Shown here: positions 49,565 through 58,099 of the stretch, piece after piece
Position numbering within the stretch: position 1 is the stretch's first letter
Layout: every line of letters starts with the position of its first letter
Origin: Pyxidicoccus fallax
GTDB lineage: Bacteria; Myxococcota; Myxococcia; Myxococcales; Myxococcaceae
Assembly: GCF_012933655.1 (NCBI RefSeq)
Contig: NZ_JABBJJ010000032.1
Span: forward strand, 1 to 59,758
Reading direction: 5' to 3'
DNA: 59,758 nucleotides
The notes under the pieces: generated by a model
Database searches by the model: none
What the model was told of the DNA's origin: nothing
What the model saw: the letters and a program-made list of their open reading frames with translations, nothing else
Program-made: the position numbers and the translations under genes

Positions 49565-52500
49565 CTACGGGGTCAGCGCGATGGCGAAGTCCGCCCGGGT
49601 GTTGTTGTCCTCACGCAGCTCCGGCTCGGTCTTGTACGCGTCCACGATGACGCCCACGAAGTGGGTGCCGGGGCTGTTGCTCAGATGCGGTCGCATGCCC
49701 ACTCCCTGCACGTTGAGCGTCTCGCACTGTCCCGGCGCCAGGGGGCTCACCTGGGCGGTGCCCACCTGGAACTGGTCCGCCATGAACCCCCCGCTCCCGG
49801 GGAAGGTGAGCGTGGTGTCCGTGGAGATGTACAGCTCGAGGGTGGGCAGGCCCTGGGGGGAGCCCACGGGCGCCGTCCCCTGGTTGCACACCTCCACGAC
49901 GGCGGTGAAGGGGTGGCCCAGCCGCACCGAGGTGGGGGCACTCAGCTGCTTCACCACCAGGTCCGACCGGAGGCCCACGCCCATCTGGCTTCCCACGGTG
50001 ATGTTGTTGTCCTCGCGCAGCTCCGGTTCCACCTGGTACGCGTCGACGATGGCAGCCAGGTAGACGGAGCCATCCAACGGCGCGTCCGGGGGCGGATTCG
50101 CGCTGGCCGGCATCGGGAACGTCGTGCACTGCCCCGGAGCGAGCGGCGGCATGTACGTGGAGCCCACCTGAACCTGGTCACCCCACGGGAACGACGAGGG
50201 CATCGCCAGCGACGTGTCGGTGGAGAGGTACAGGTGCACGGCGTAAAGGCTCTGGGTAGGCTCCGTGCCCTGGTTGCACACCGTCACGGACGCGGTGAAG
50301 GGCTGGCCGCGCTCCATGCTGACCGGCCCCGTCACCTCCGTCACCACCAGGTCGGACCGGAGGCCCACGCCCATCTGGCTTCCCACGGTGATGTTGTTGT
50401 CCTCGCGCAGCTCCGGCTCGGACCGGGCCCCGTCCACGATGGCGCCGAGGTAGACGGCTCCGTGCAGCTGCGCCGCGGGAGGCGGGAACGCGGTGACGTT
50501 CGCGCTCTGCGTCACGCACTGCCCCGCGCCCAGCGGCGGCAGGCTCACCATGCCAATCGGCTGCTGGTTCGGAGGCATCGGCGCACCCGGCCAGTTCGGC
50601 GGGGGAGGCGTGAGCGTGGTGTCCGTGGACAGGTACAGCTCCACGGAGGGCGTGCTGGAGGTGGGCGCCGTGCCCTGGTTGCACACCGTCACGGTGGCCG
50701 CGAACGGGTCACCCGGCCGCGCGCTGGCGGGCCCCGTCACCTCCGTCACCACCAGGTCGGACCCGAGGCCCATGCCCATCAAGCTGCCCACGGTGATGTT
50801 GTTGTCCTCACGCAGCTCCGGCACGACCTGGTTCACGTCAACGATGGCGCCCAGGTAGAGGGCTCCGTTGCCCTGCCACGCGGGAGGCGGTTGCGCGGTG
50901 ACGCTCTTGCTCTGCGTCACGCACTGCCCCTGGCCCAGCGCGGGAGCGACCACGTAGCCGAGGAACTGCTGGTCCGCGAGCGGCGGAGGGCTCGAACCCG
51001 GCGAGGGGGGAGGCGTGAGCGTGGTGTCCATGGACAGGTACAGCTCCACGGCAGGCCAGTCGGAGGCGGGCGCCGTGCCCTGGTTGCACACCGTCACGGT
51101 GGCGGTGAAGGCATCACCGGGCCGCACGCTGGCCGGCCCCTTCACCTCCGTCACCACCACGTCCGCGGCGTGACCCACGCCCATCGAGTTCCCCACGGCG
51201 GCGTTGTTGTCCTCGCGCAGCTCCGGCACGACCTGGTTCACGTCAACGATGGCGCCCAGGTAGAGGACGCCTTCACCCTGCCATGCGAGAGGAGGTTGCA
51301 CCGTGAAGCGATGGCCGCTCGTCACGCACTCACCCGCGGCCAGGAACGGCAGGGGCAGGGTGCCAAGGGACTGCTGCTCCATGGGCATCGGCCCGCCCGG
51401 CTGGGGAAGCGTGAGCGTGGTGTCCATGGACAGGTACAGCTCCACGGAGGGGCCGTTGGAGGTGGGCTCCGTCCCCTGGTTGCACACCGTCACGGTGGCC
51501 GTGTGCATGTCACCGGGCCGCATGCTGGCCGGCCCCTTCACCTCCGTCACCACCAGGTCGGACCGGAAGCCCACGCCCATCAGGCTTCCCACGGTGGCGT
51601 TGTTGTCCTTGCGCAGCTCGTCCGTGGGCGAGGAGTTCCAGTCCACGACGGCGCCCAGGTAGAGGGCTCCTTCACCCGACCAGGCGGGAGGCAGGGAGAA
51701 CACGGTGGCGTACTCGCCGACCGTCGCGCATTGCCCCACGTCCAGGTGGGGCACGGTCACGAAGCCAATCCACTGCTGGTCCAAGGGAGGCGGCATCGCA
51801 TTGTGAGACGTGAGCGCGGTGTCCATGGACAGGTACAGGTCCACGAAAGGAGCGCTGGAGGTGGGCGCCGTGCCCTGATTGCACACCGTCACGGTGGCCA
51901 TGAAGGAGTCACCCGGCCGCACGCTGGCCGGCCCCTTCACTGACGTCACCACCAGGTCGGGCCGGAAGCCCACGCCCATCAGGCCTCCCACGGTGATGTT
52001 GTTGTCCTCGCGCAGCTCCGGCTCGGATTGGGAGGGGTCCGCGATGGCGCCCAGGTAGAGGGCGCCGTCGCCCTGCCACGCGGGAGGAGGAGACGCGGTG
52101 ACGTTCGCGCTTCGCGTCACGCACTGCCCCACCTCCAGCGAAGGCACGGGCACCATGCCAAGGGGCTGCTGGCCCGTGGGGGCCGGCAGACCCGGGCCGG
52201 AAAGCGCGAGCGTGGCGTCCATGGACAGGTACAGCTCCACGGAGGGCGCGTAGGCGAGGACCGTGCCCTGGTTGCACACCGTCACGGTGGCCGTGAAGGC
52301 GTCACCCGGCCGCACGCTGGCGGGCCCCTTCACCTCCGTCACCACCAGGTCCGAAGCGTGGCCCACCCCCACCAGGCTGCCCGCGGTGGCGTTGTTGTCC
52401 TCGCGCAGCTCCGGCTCGGACTGGGAAGGGTCCACGATGGCACCCAGGTAGAACGCTCCATTTCCCTGCGACTCGGGCGGCGGGTACGCGGCGACGTTCG

Positions 52501-55282
52501 CGCTCTGCGTCACGCACTGTCCCGCGCTCAGCGGCGGCAGGCCCACCATGCCAATCGGCTGCTGGTCCGAGGACGACGGCACGCCCGGGCCAGAAAGCGT
52601 GAGCGAGGTGTCCATGGACAGGTACAGCTCCACGGAGGAAGCGCTGGTGGTGGGCGCCGTGCCCTGGTTGCACACCGTCACGGACGCGGTGAAGGCGTCA
52701 CCGGGCCGCACGCTGGCGGGCCCGTTCACCTTCGTCACCACCAGGTCCGCGGCGTTGCCCACGCCCATCAGGCCGCCCACGGTGGCGTTGTTGTCCTCGC
52801 GCAGCTCCTGCTCGGACCGGGACGCGTCCGCGATGGCGCCCAGGTAGAGGGCGCCGTCGCCCTGCCACGCGGGAGGAGGGGACACGTTGACGTTCGCGCT
52901 CCGCGTCACGCACTGCCCCACCCCCAGCGAAGGCACGGGCACCATGCCAATGGACTGCTGGTCCGTGGGCATCGGCGAGCCCGGGCCGGAGAGCATGAGC
53001 GTGGTGTCCATGGACAGGTACAGCTCCACGGAGGAAGCGCTGGAAGTGGGCGCCGTGCCCTGGTTGCACACCGTCACGGTGGCCGTGACGGGGTCACCCG
53101 GCCGCGCACTGGCCGGCCCCTTCACCTCCGTCACCACCAGGTCCGCGGCGTTGCCCGCCCCCATCGGGCCGAAGACCCGGGTGTTGTTGTCCTCGCGCAG
53201 CTCCTGCTCGGACTGGGAGGGGTCCACGATGGCGCCCAGGTAGAGGACGCCATGGCCCTGCCATGCGGGAGGCGGGGTCGCATAGACGTGCAGCTTCAGC
53301 GGCATGCACTGCCCCGCGCCCAACGAAGGCAGCAGCCCCCAGCCAATCGACGGCTGCTGAGGACCGGTGAACGTGGCATCCGTGGACAGGTACAGCTCCA
53401 GGGAGACATCGCCGACGGTGGGCGTCGTGCCCTGGTTGCACACCGTCGTGGTGACCGCGAAGAAGTCACCGGGCCGCACACTGGCCGGCCCCTTCACCTC
53501 CGTCACCACCAGGTCCGAGCGGAAGCCCACGCCCATCAGGCTGCCCACGGTGATGTTGTTGTCCTCACGCAGCTCCGGCTCCGTCAGATAGGGGTCCACG
53601 ATGGCGCCCAGGTAGAGGGCTCCATCGCCCTGCATGTCGGGAGGCGGGTACGCGTAGGCGTTCTGCTTCAGCGTCACGCACTGCCCGGCCTGGAGCGAAG
53701 GCAACTGCACGGAGCCAATCCCCTGCTGGTCGGAGGGCATCGGCACCCCCGGGATGGAAAGGTACGGAGGCGTGAGCGTGGTGCCCATGGACAGGTACAG
53801 GCCCAGGCTGTTCCAGCTGTCAGAGGCCCTCGTGCCCTGGTTGCACACCGTCACGGCGGCGGTGAAGGACTCACCGGGCCGCACGCTGGCCGGCCCCTTC
53901 ACCTCCGTCACCACCAGGTCCGCGGAGTAACCCACGCCCATCAAGCCGCTCACGGTGGCGTTGTTGTCCTCGCGCAGCTCCTGCTCGACCTGGAAGGGGT
54001 CCACGATGGCGCCCAGGTAGGCCGCCCCATCGACCTGCGACTCCAGCGGCAGCCACGCGCTCACCTCCACGCCGCGCGTCTGGCACTGGCCCGGGCTCAG
54101 CGCGGACAGCTGCACCATGCCAATCGCCCGCTGGTCCGTGGGCGGCGGCGCACCGGGCGTCGTGGGCGGCAACGAGAGGGTGGTGTCCTTGGACAGGTAC
54201 AGCTCCACCAGGGGCGGGTGGGCGGTGTATCCCATCCCCTGGTTGCACACGGTGACCGTCGCCGTGAAGGGGGCTCCGTGCTGCGCGCTCGCGGGCCCGC
54301 GCACCTCCGTCACCACCAGGTCCGGGCGGTCGCCCACGCCCATCAAGCCGCTCACGGTGATGTTGTTGTCCTCGCGCAGCTCCGGCTCGGGCCCAAGGGG
54401 GGCCACGATGGCGCCCAGGTAGTACGCCCCGTCACCCTGCGCGTCGGGAGGCAGGTGCGCGCTGACGTTCGCCCTGTGTGTCACGCACTGCCCCGCCAGG
54501 AGCGGGACGGTCTGCACGACGCCAATCATCCGCTGGTCCGTGGGCGGCGGCGTGCCCGGGTCCGTGGGCGGCAACGTGAGGGTGGCGTCCGTGGACAGGT
54601 ACAGCTCCACGCTGGACGTGTTGTACACGGCCTCGGTGCCCTCGTTGCACACCGTCACGGCGGCGGTGAAGGCCTCGCCGTTCCGCACGCTGGCCGGGCC
54701 CGTCACCTTCGTGACCACCAGGTCCGGGCCGTTGCCGACGCCCATCAAGCCGGACACGAAGGCGTTGTTCGTCTCGTCCGCCTCGTCCAGCACCAGGAGG
54801 GTATCGACGATGGCGCCCAGGTAATACGCCCCAGCCCCCTGGGCCTCCGCCGGCAGGTTCGCCTGGGCCTGGATTCTCCGCGCCACGCACTGTCCCGAGG
54901 CCAGCGGGGGCACATCCACGCCGCCAATCATCCGCTGGTCCGGCGGAAGCGGCGCGCCCCCCGGAATCGACAGGTAGGCATCCGTGGACAGGTACAGCTC
55001 CAGCCGGGGCGGCTCGAAGTAGGTGGTCGCCGGGTCCGCACCCTGGTTGCAAACCTTCACGGTGGCCGTGAAGGGTTCATCGATTCGCAGGCTTTTGGGA
55101 GCTGAAATTTCCGTCACCACCAGGTCCGGCCCGGGTTGCAGCGCGCTCGGGCGCGTCTGCATTTGGAATCGAGTGGCTTCCGGGGGAGGGATGGATGCTT
55201 CTCCTCCACATCCTGCCGCCGCGAAAAATCCCATCACCAGCCAGGAAGGCATGGCTTTCGCTACAGGCTGCTGCCTTTTCAT
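49565..55282 (-). CDS. Giant lipoprotein with 14 CARDB repeats
   Basis: A 1905-residue surface protein. The signal ends Phe-Ala-Ala-Ala-Gly-Cys-Gly (about residue 25). After a short linker come 14 CARDB (cell-adhesion-related) domains of about 132 residues. Each opens with Asp-Leu-Val-Val-Thr-Glu-Val, has Thr-Val-Thr-Val-Cys-Asn-Gln-Gly and Val-Glu-Leu-Tyr-Leu-Ser, and closes with Glu-Leu-Arg-Glu-Asp-Asn-Asn. The Cys in each Cys-Asn-Gln and a second in Gly-Gln-Cys suggest one disulfide per domain. A long adhesin or stalk is likely. SD GGAGA lies 4 bases before the ATG. A 12-bp stem follows the stop. Confidence 0.9.
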   Translation of the reverse strand: MKRQQPVAKAMPSWLVMGFFAAAGCGGEASIPPPEATRFQMQTRPSALQPGPDLVVTEISAPKSLRIDEPFTATVKVCNQGADPATTYFEPPRLELYLSTDAYLSIPGGAPLPPDQRMIGGVDVPPLASGQCVARRIQAQANLPAEAQGAGAYYLGAIVDTLLVLDEADETNNAFVSGLMGVGNGPDLVVTKVTGPASVRNGEAFTAAVTVCNEGTEAVYNTSSVELYLSTDATLTLPPTDPGTPPPTDQRMIGVVQTVPLLAGQCVTHRANVSAHLPPDAQGDGAYYLGAIVAPLGPEPELREDNNITVSGLMGVGDRPDLVVTEVRGPASAQHGAPFTATVTVCNQGMGYTAHPPLVELYLSKDTTLSLPPTTPGAPPPTDQRAIGMVQLSALSPGQCQTRGVEVSAWLPLESQVDGAAYLGAIVDPFQVEQELREDNNATVSGLMGVGYSADLVVTEVKGPASVRPGESFTAAVTVCNQGTRASDSWNSLGLYLSMGTTLTPPYLSIPGVPMPSDQQGIGSVQLPSLQAGQCVTLKQNAYAYPPPDMQGDGALYLGAIVDPYLTEPELREDNNITVGSLMGVGFRSDLVVTEVKGPASVRPGDFFAVTTTVCNQGTTPTVGDVSLELYLSTDATFTGPQQPSIGWGLLPSLGAGQCMPLKLHVYATPPPAWQGHGVLYLGAIVDPSQSEQELREDNNTRVFGPMGAGNAADLVVTEVKGPASARPGDPVTATVTVCNQGTAPTSSASSVELYLSMDTTLMLSGPGSPMPTDQQSIGMVPVPSLGVGQCVTRSANVNVSPPPAWQGDGALYLGAIADASRSEQELREDNNATVGGLMGVGNAADLVVTKVNGPASVRPGDAFTASVTVCNQGTAPTTSASSVELYLSMDTSLTLSGPGVPSSSDQQPIGMVGLPPLSAGQCVTQSANVAAYPPPESQGNGAFYLGAIVDPSQSEPELREDNNATAGSLVGVGHASDLVVTEVKGPASVRPGDAFTATVTVCNQGTVLAYAPSVELYLSMDATLALSGPGLPAPTGQQPLGMVPVPSLEVGQCVTRSANVTASPPPAWQGDGALYLGAIADPSQSEPELREDNNITVGGLMGVGFRPDLVVTSVKGPASVRPGDSFMATVTVCNQGTAPTSSAPFVDLYLSMDTALTSHNAMPPPLDQQWIGFVTVPHLDVGQCATVGEYATVFSLPPAWSGEGALYLGAVVDWNSSPTDELRKDNNATVGSLMGVGFRSDLVVTEVKGPASMRPGDMHTATVTVCNQGTEPTSNGPSVELYLSMDTTLTLPQPGGPMPMEQQSLGTLPLPFLAAGECVTSGHRFTVQPPLAWQGEGVLYLGAIVDVNQVVPELREDNNAAVGNSMGVGHAADVVVTEVKGPASVRPGDAFTATVTVCNQGTAPASDWPAVELYLSMDTTLTPPPSPGSSPPPLADQQFLGYVVAPALGQGQCVTQSKSVTAQPPPAWQGNGALYLGAIVDVNQVVPELREDNNITVGSLMGMGLGSDLVVTEVTGPASARPGDPFAATVTVCNQGTAPTSSTPSVELYLSTDTTLTPPPPNWPGAPMPPNQQPIGMVSLPPLGAGQCVTQSANVTAFPPPAAQLHGAVYLGAIVDGARSEPELREDNNITVGSQMGVGLRSDLVVTEVTGPVSMERGQPFTASVTVCNQGTEPTQSLYAVHLYLSTDTSLAMPSSFPWGDQVQVGSTYMPPLAPGQCTTFPMPASANPPPDAPLDGSVYLAAIVDAYQVEPELREDNNITVGSQMGVGLRSDLVVKQLSAPTSVRLGHPFTAVVEVCNQGTAPVGSPQGLPTLELYISTDTTLTFPGSGGFMADQFQVGTAQVSPLAPGQCETLNVQGVGMRPHLSNSPGTHFVGVIVDAYKTEPELREDNNTRADFAIALTP
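49590..55130 (-). repeat. 14 tandem repeats of about 398 bp
   Basis: Repeat starts fall at about 55125, 54725, 54325, 53920, 53520, 53140, 52745, 52355, 51955, 51560, 51160, 50760, 50360 and 49960. Inner units (5-12) share long near-identical blocks at the DNA level (for example around the Glu-Leu-Arg-Glu-Asp-Asn-Asn codons), while the first two and last two are more divergent. This is a sign of recent unit duplication or gene conversion in the middle of the array. Confidence 0.85.
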
Positions 55283-55677
55283 GAAGTCTCCGGTTGCGAC
55301 GTCGGTGTCGGCCACGCCGACGACGGCAGGTTCGACAACCTGACGTTCGCGTGAGTTCCTAGCAGGCAGGCAGCACGGCGGAACAGCACACAACGGTCAT
55401 GACGTGTCCGGCGCGCTCACGCGGCATGGACTCCGGGTGAGGCCCGGGATATGACGGCCCGGGTGTGACAGGCTTTCGCGGCGGAATCCGTCGCCCGGCA
55501 CCCATCCGTGACAATTCCTATCAGCGGGCCCCTGGGACACGCGCCAGGCGGCCCACCGGCCTTCCGTCAAGCCCGGGGCCTACCACCGAGGGGTGAGGGA
55601 CAGGCTTTCAGCTCACGCCTATTGAATGACCGAACAACGGCACGGCCCCCGCGGGGTCGTCCGACCAGAGAGGACGG
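55283..55677. other. Divergent intergenic region, CARDB gene / luxR-type gene
   Basis: About 395 bases without a convincing gene. It holds direct repeats of GGCCCGGG (near 55442 and 55458) and a TTGACG on the minus strand (complement of 55565-55570). I see no confident promoter pairs or dyad. Confidence 0.35.
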
Positions 55678-56775
55678 ATGCTCACCGCGATGAACTTCAG
55701 CTCGCGTGAATGGATGCTCAGGGACCAGGTCATCGCGGCCCTCAACAGCGAACTGTCCCTTCCCAAGGCTCTCGAATCCGCTCGGGCGCCGCTCCTCGAG
55801 CTGCTGCCCGCGGACTACATGGGGCTGTGCCTCATCACCCTCGGACCGCTCGTGGAGTTCAACTGGCTGGTGCCGGGCCCCCGCCTCCCCCTGCTGGATG
55901 AGTCTTCCCGGTGGGTCGACTCCGATTTCGTCCGGGCTCCCATCTTCGCCCAGCCCGGCGTGGCCGTCCGGGACTCGGAGATGCGCTCCCGGGAGGAGCT
56001 GGAGCGCAGCCCGCTGTACCAGCGCAGCCGCGAGCTGGGGCTGGGCCTGGAGCACGTCATGGCCGCCCTCCTGCCCGTGCCACCGGGAATGTGCGGTGCC
56101 TTCACGCTGTACCGCGACCGCCGGATTCCCTTCTCCGAGCAGCACGCCGCCCTCCTGACCAGCCTCACGCCCCACCTGGTGAACGCGGTGCGCAACTGCC
56201 GCGACATGCAGACCGTCACCAGTGGCGTGCGCCTCCTGGAAGAGCTCTACCGCCGCGACGACGCCGCCTATCTCGTGGTGACGCCTCCCTCGCACGAGGA
56301 GCTGCGCTCGCCACGGGCCGCCGAGTTGCTGCGGAAGTGGTTCGCCCCCTCCGACCTCCATGCGTCGGGCATCCCTCGCGTGCTGCAGGAGCGGCTGGAA
56401 GCGCTGACCGGCATGGAAGACACGGACGCGCGCCTCGAGGCCAGCCTCTGGATTTCACTCCAGGGTGACGCGTACCGGGTCGTGCGGTTCGTCGAGCTGC
56501 CCGAGGCCGAGGGGCCCCGCCAGTGGGCGCTGGTCCTGAACGAGATTCCCCTGTCCATTCCCCTCCCCGAGGCGATGCGGCGGGCGCTCACCCCGCGGCA
56601 GGTCGACATCGCCAGGGGCCTGCTCAGGAACTGGTCCAACGAGACCATCGCCAGCGAGCTCGGCCTCTCCGAGGACACGGTGAAGACGCACGTGAGGGAC
56701 ATCTTCCGCCGGCTGCAGGTCGACAGCCGGGCCGACTTCCTCTACCAGGCGGCCCACCTCAACAAGCCCATCTGA
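55678..56775 (+). CDS. LuxR-type transcriptional regulator
   Basis: A 365-residue regulator. The C-terminal 60 residues are a LuxR/GerE helix-turn-helix (Leu-Thr-Pro-Arg-Gln-Val-Asp-Ile-Ala ... Asn-Glu-Thr-Ile-Ala-Ser-Glu-Leu-Gly-Leu-Ser-Glu-Asp-Thr-Val-Lys-Thr-His-Val). The N-terminal 290 residues look GAF-like (Leu-Leu-Pro-Ala-Asp-Tyr-Met-Gly-Leu) and lack a phospho-acceptor receiver domain or the acyl-homoserine-lactone pocket signature. The ATG at 55678 has AGAGGA close upstream; an ATG at 55690 is in frame. It is divergent from the CARDB adhesin, which it may control. Confidence 0.88.
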   Translation: MLTAMNFSSREWMLRDQVIAALNSELSLPKALESARAPLLELLPADYMGLCLITLGPLVEFNWLVPGPRLPLLDESSRWVDSDFVRAPIFAQPGVAVRDSEMRSREELERSPLYQRSRELGLGLEHVMAALLPVPPGMCGAFTLYRDRRIPFSEQHAALLTSLTPHLVNAVRNCRDMQTVTSGVRLLEELYRRDDAAYLVVTPPSHEELRSPRAAELLRKWFAPSDLHASGIPRVLQERLEALTGMEDTDARLEASLWISLQGDAYRVVRFVELPEAEGPRQWALVLNEIPLSIPLPEAMRRALTPRQVDIARGLLRNWSNETIASELGLSEDTVKTHVRDIFRRLQVDSRADFLYQAAHLNKPI

Positions 56776-56843
56776 GGAGACACGAGCGGGCCCGCCCCCC
56801 TCCGGCGTCGAGCCCGCTCGCGTCCCCTCGGCACCGCCCCTCT

Positions 56844-57104
56844 TCAGAATCGCGGCAGCTCGAGCAGGTTGTCCGTGGAGATGCCGTTCGCCTTCGTCCG
56901 CAGGTACGGCGGCGTGGCGTCGACGACCGCGACCTTCACGTCCAGGGCGCGGGCCTCCACCCGCGCATCCCCTCCATTCAGGACCCACTGGACCAGCTCC
57001 GCGCGACTGGCCTCGCCTGTCGCGGCGCCTTCCTTCCAGCGAAGGCGGGTGATGTGCTCGTGGAGCACCCCGCCCTCGAGATGGATGTGGGTGATGTAGC
57101 GCAT
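56844..57104 (-). CDS. DUF3892 protein
   Basis: An 86-residue protein matching DUF3892: Tyr-Ile-Thr-His-Ile-His-Leu-Glu-Gly-Gly at the start, His-Glu-His-Ile-Thr-Arg-Leu-Arg-Trp, then Tyr-Leu-Arg-Thr-Lys-Ala-Asn-Gly and Thr-Asp-Asn-Leu-Leu-Glu-Leu-Pro at the end. Function unknown; often found near phage or defence-like genes. The ATG at 57104 is the family start. The gene lies 67 bases downstream of the SLOG protein. Confidence 0.85.
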   Translation of the reverse strand: MRYITHIHLEGGVLHEHITRLRWKEGAATGEASRAELVQWVLNGGDARVEARALDVKVAVVDATPPYLRTKANGISTDNLLELPRF

Positions 57105-57171
57105 GAAGACGGCTCCCGGTTCGACGGCCCCTGCTCGCACGGGAGAATCGTCTTCACGGCCGGGCCTGTCT

Positions 57172-57654
57172 CTACCCCTGGCGGGGTAGGTCGGCGCACC
57201 ACTCCGCCCAGAGGTTCTCCACGGGCCTGCCGAGCTCGCGGGCATGGGCGACGGCCCGTGCCGTGCCGCCGTCCTCGCCGGACCACAGCGCCACCACGTG
57301 GTCCCCGCGCTCCAGCACCCAGCGGTCGCGGAGCGTCCACATGTCCGGTGTGCGCTTCGGGAACGCGACGTGGACCGTTGCCGCGCGTTCGAGGAGGGCG
57401 CGAAGGTGCCGCCGGGCGTCCTCGGGCCAGTTGTGTCCCTGGTCGGGCCACGCCAGCGCCGCCACCAGGGGCACGCGTTCGTCGAGTGCGGCCTCGGCCA
57501 TGGCCAGGTCCCACCCGGGCGCCATGCCGCAGATGACCTCGCCCGGCTGGGAGCGCTGAATCCAGCGGCGGGCGAGGGCGCGCAGCCGGTGCGCCACGTC
57601 TTCTCCAAAGCCGCCCAGCAGGTGGGGCTGATGACCGGTCACCGCGGCGCGCAT
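57172..57654 (-). CDS. SLOG-superfamily nucleotide-binding protein (YpsA/DUF1273-like)
   Basis: A 160-residue protein beginning Met-Arg-Ala-Ala-Val-Thr-Gly-His-Gln-Pro, with Val-Ile-Cys-Gly-Met-Ala-Pro-Gly-Trp-Asp and Val-Pro-Leu-Val-Ala-Ala-Leu-Ala-Trp-Pro. These are the strand-loop signatures of the SLOG (LOG/DprA-like) Rossmann fold that binds nucleotide-derived ligands. GGAG precedes the ATG. SLOG proteins act as ligand sensors in several defence and stress systems; the role here is open. Confidence 0.85.
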   Translation of the reverse strand: MRAAVTGHQPHLLGGFGEDVAHRLRALARRWIQRSQPGEVICGMAPGWDLAMAEAALDERVPLVAALAWPDQGHNWPEDARRHLRALLERAATVHVAFPKRTPDMWTLRDRWVLERGDHVVALWSGEDGGTARAVAHARELGRPVENLWAEWCADLPRQG

Positions 57655-58099
57655 GGTGGACTCCTGGCTCAGGGTGGAGCCCCTGGGACGGTCCACGCCG
57701 CGGGGCCTGACATTCCGGGCACTTGGAGGCCCCGCCAAAAAGTCCCGGGACTGTCGATTCCACGGGCCCTCATTCGTCGTGTGCACGGAGGAGACACGAC
57801 GAATGTGGTTCTTGACGATGTGGATTGCGATGGCGTGCGCCCCCGGGAGCGCGCCGGAGGCTGCTCAACGCCCGCCTCCATCACCGCGGCCACGTGGGCC
57901 CACACCTCCCACACCGCCTCGTCCGAGGTCCGCGCGAAGTCGTGGGACTCCGGTTCCACGGCGCCGACGCGCTCCAGCACCCGCGCGCGGTTGAGCATCC
58001 TCGCCGGCCGGATGCGGCCCGCCGGGCTCGAACAGGTCGTCCGAGCCCAGGCGGACGGGCGGTGGCCCCAGGCCTCCGCCCCGGTTCACCGATGAGGAC
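57655..58099. other. Gene debris region without an intact gene
   Basis: A 445-base stretch between the SLOG gene and the protease. On the minus strand a coding-like fragment (about 57870-57995: Arg-Ala-Arg-Val-Leu-Glu-Arg-Val-Gly-Ala-Val-Glu ... Glu-Ala-Val-Trp-Glu-Val-Trp-Ala-His-Val) lies next to another in a different frame (58000-58089), suggesting a frameshifted remnant. On the plus strand an ATG at 57803 behind GGAGGAG starts a signal-like Trp-Phe-Leu-Thr-Met-Trp-Ile-Ala-Met-Ala-Cys that soon turns into unstructured Pro/Arg sequence. Confidence 0.3.

Noticed and set aside
52028..55105. 1025-codon plus-strand frame with apparent repeats opposite the CARDB gene
   Set aside because: The repeats are those of the CARDB array read backwards; the minus strand has a signal peptide, SD and known domain.
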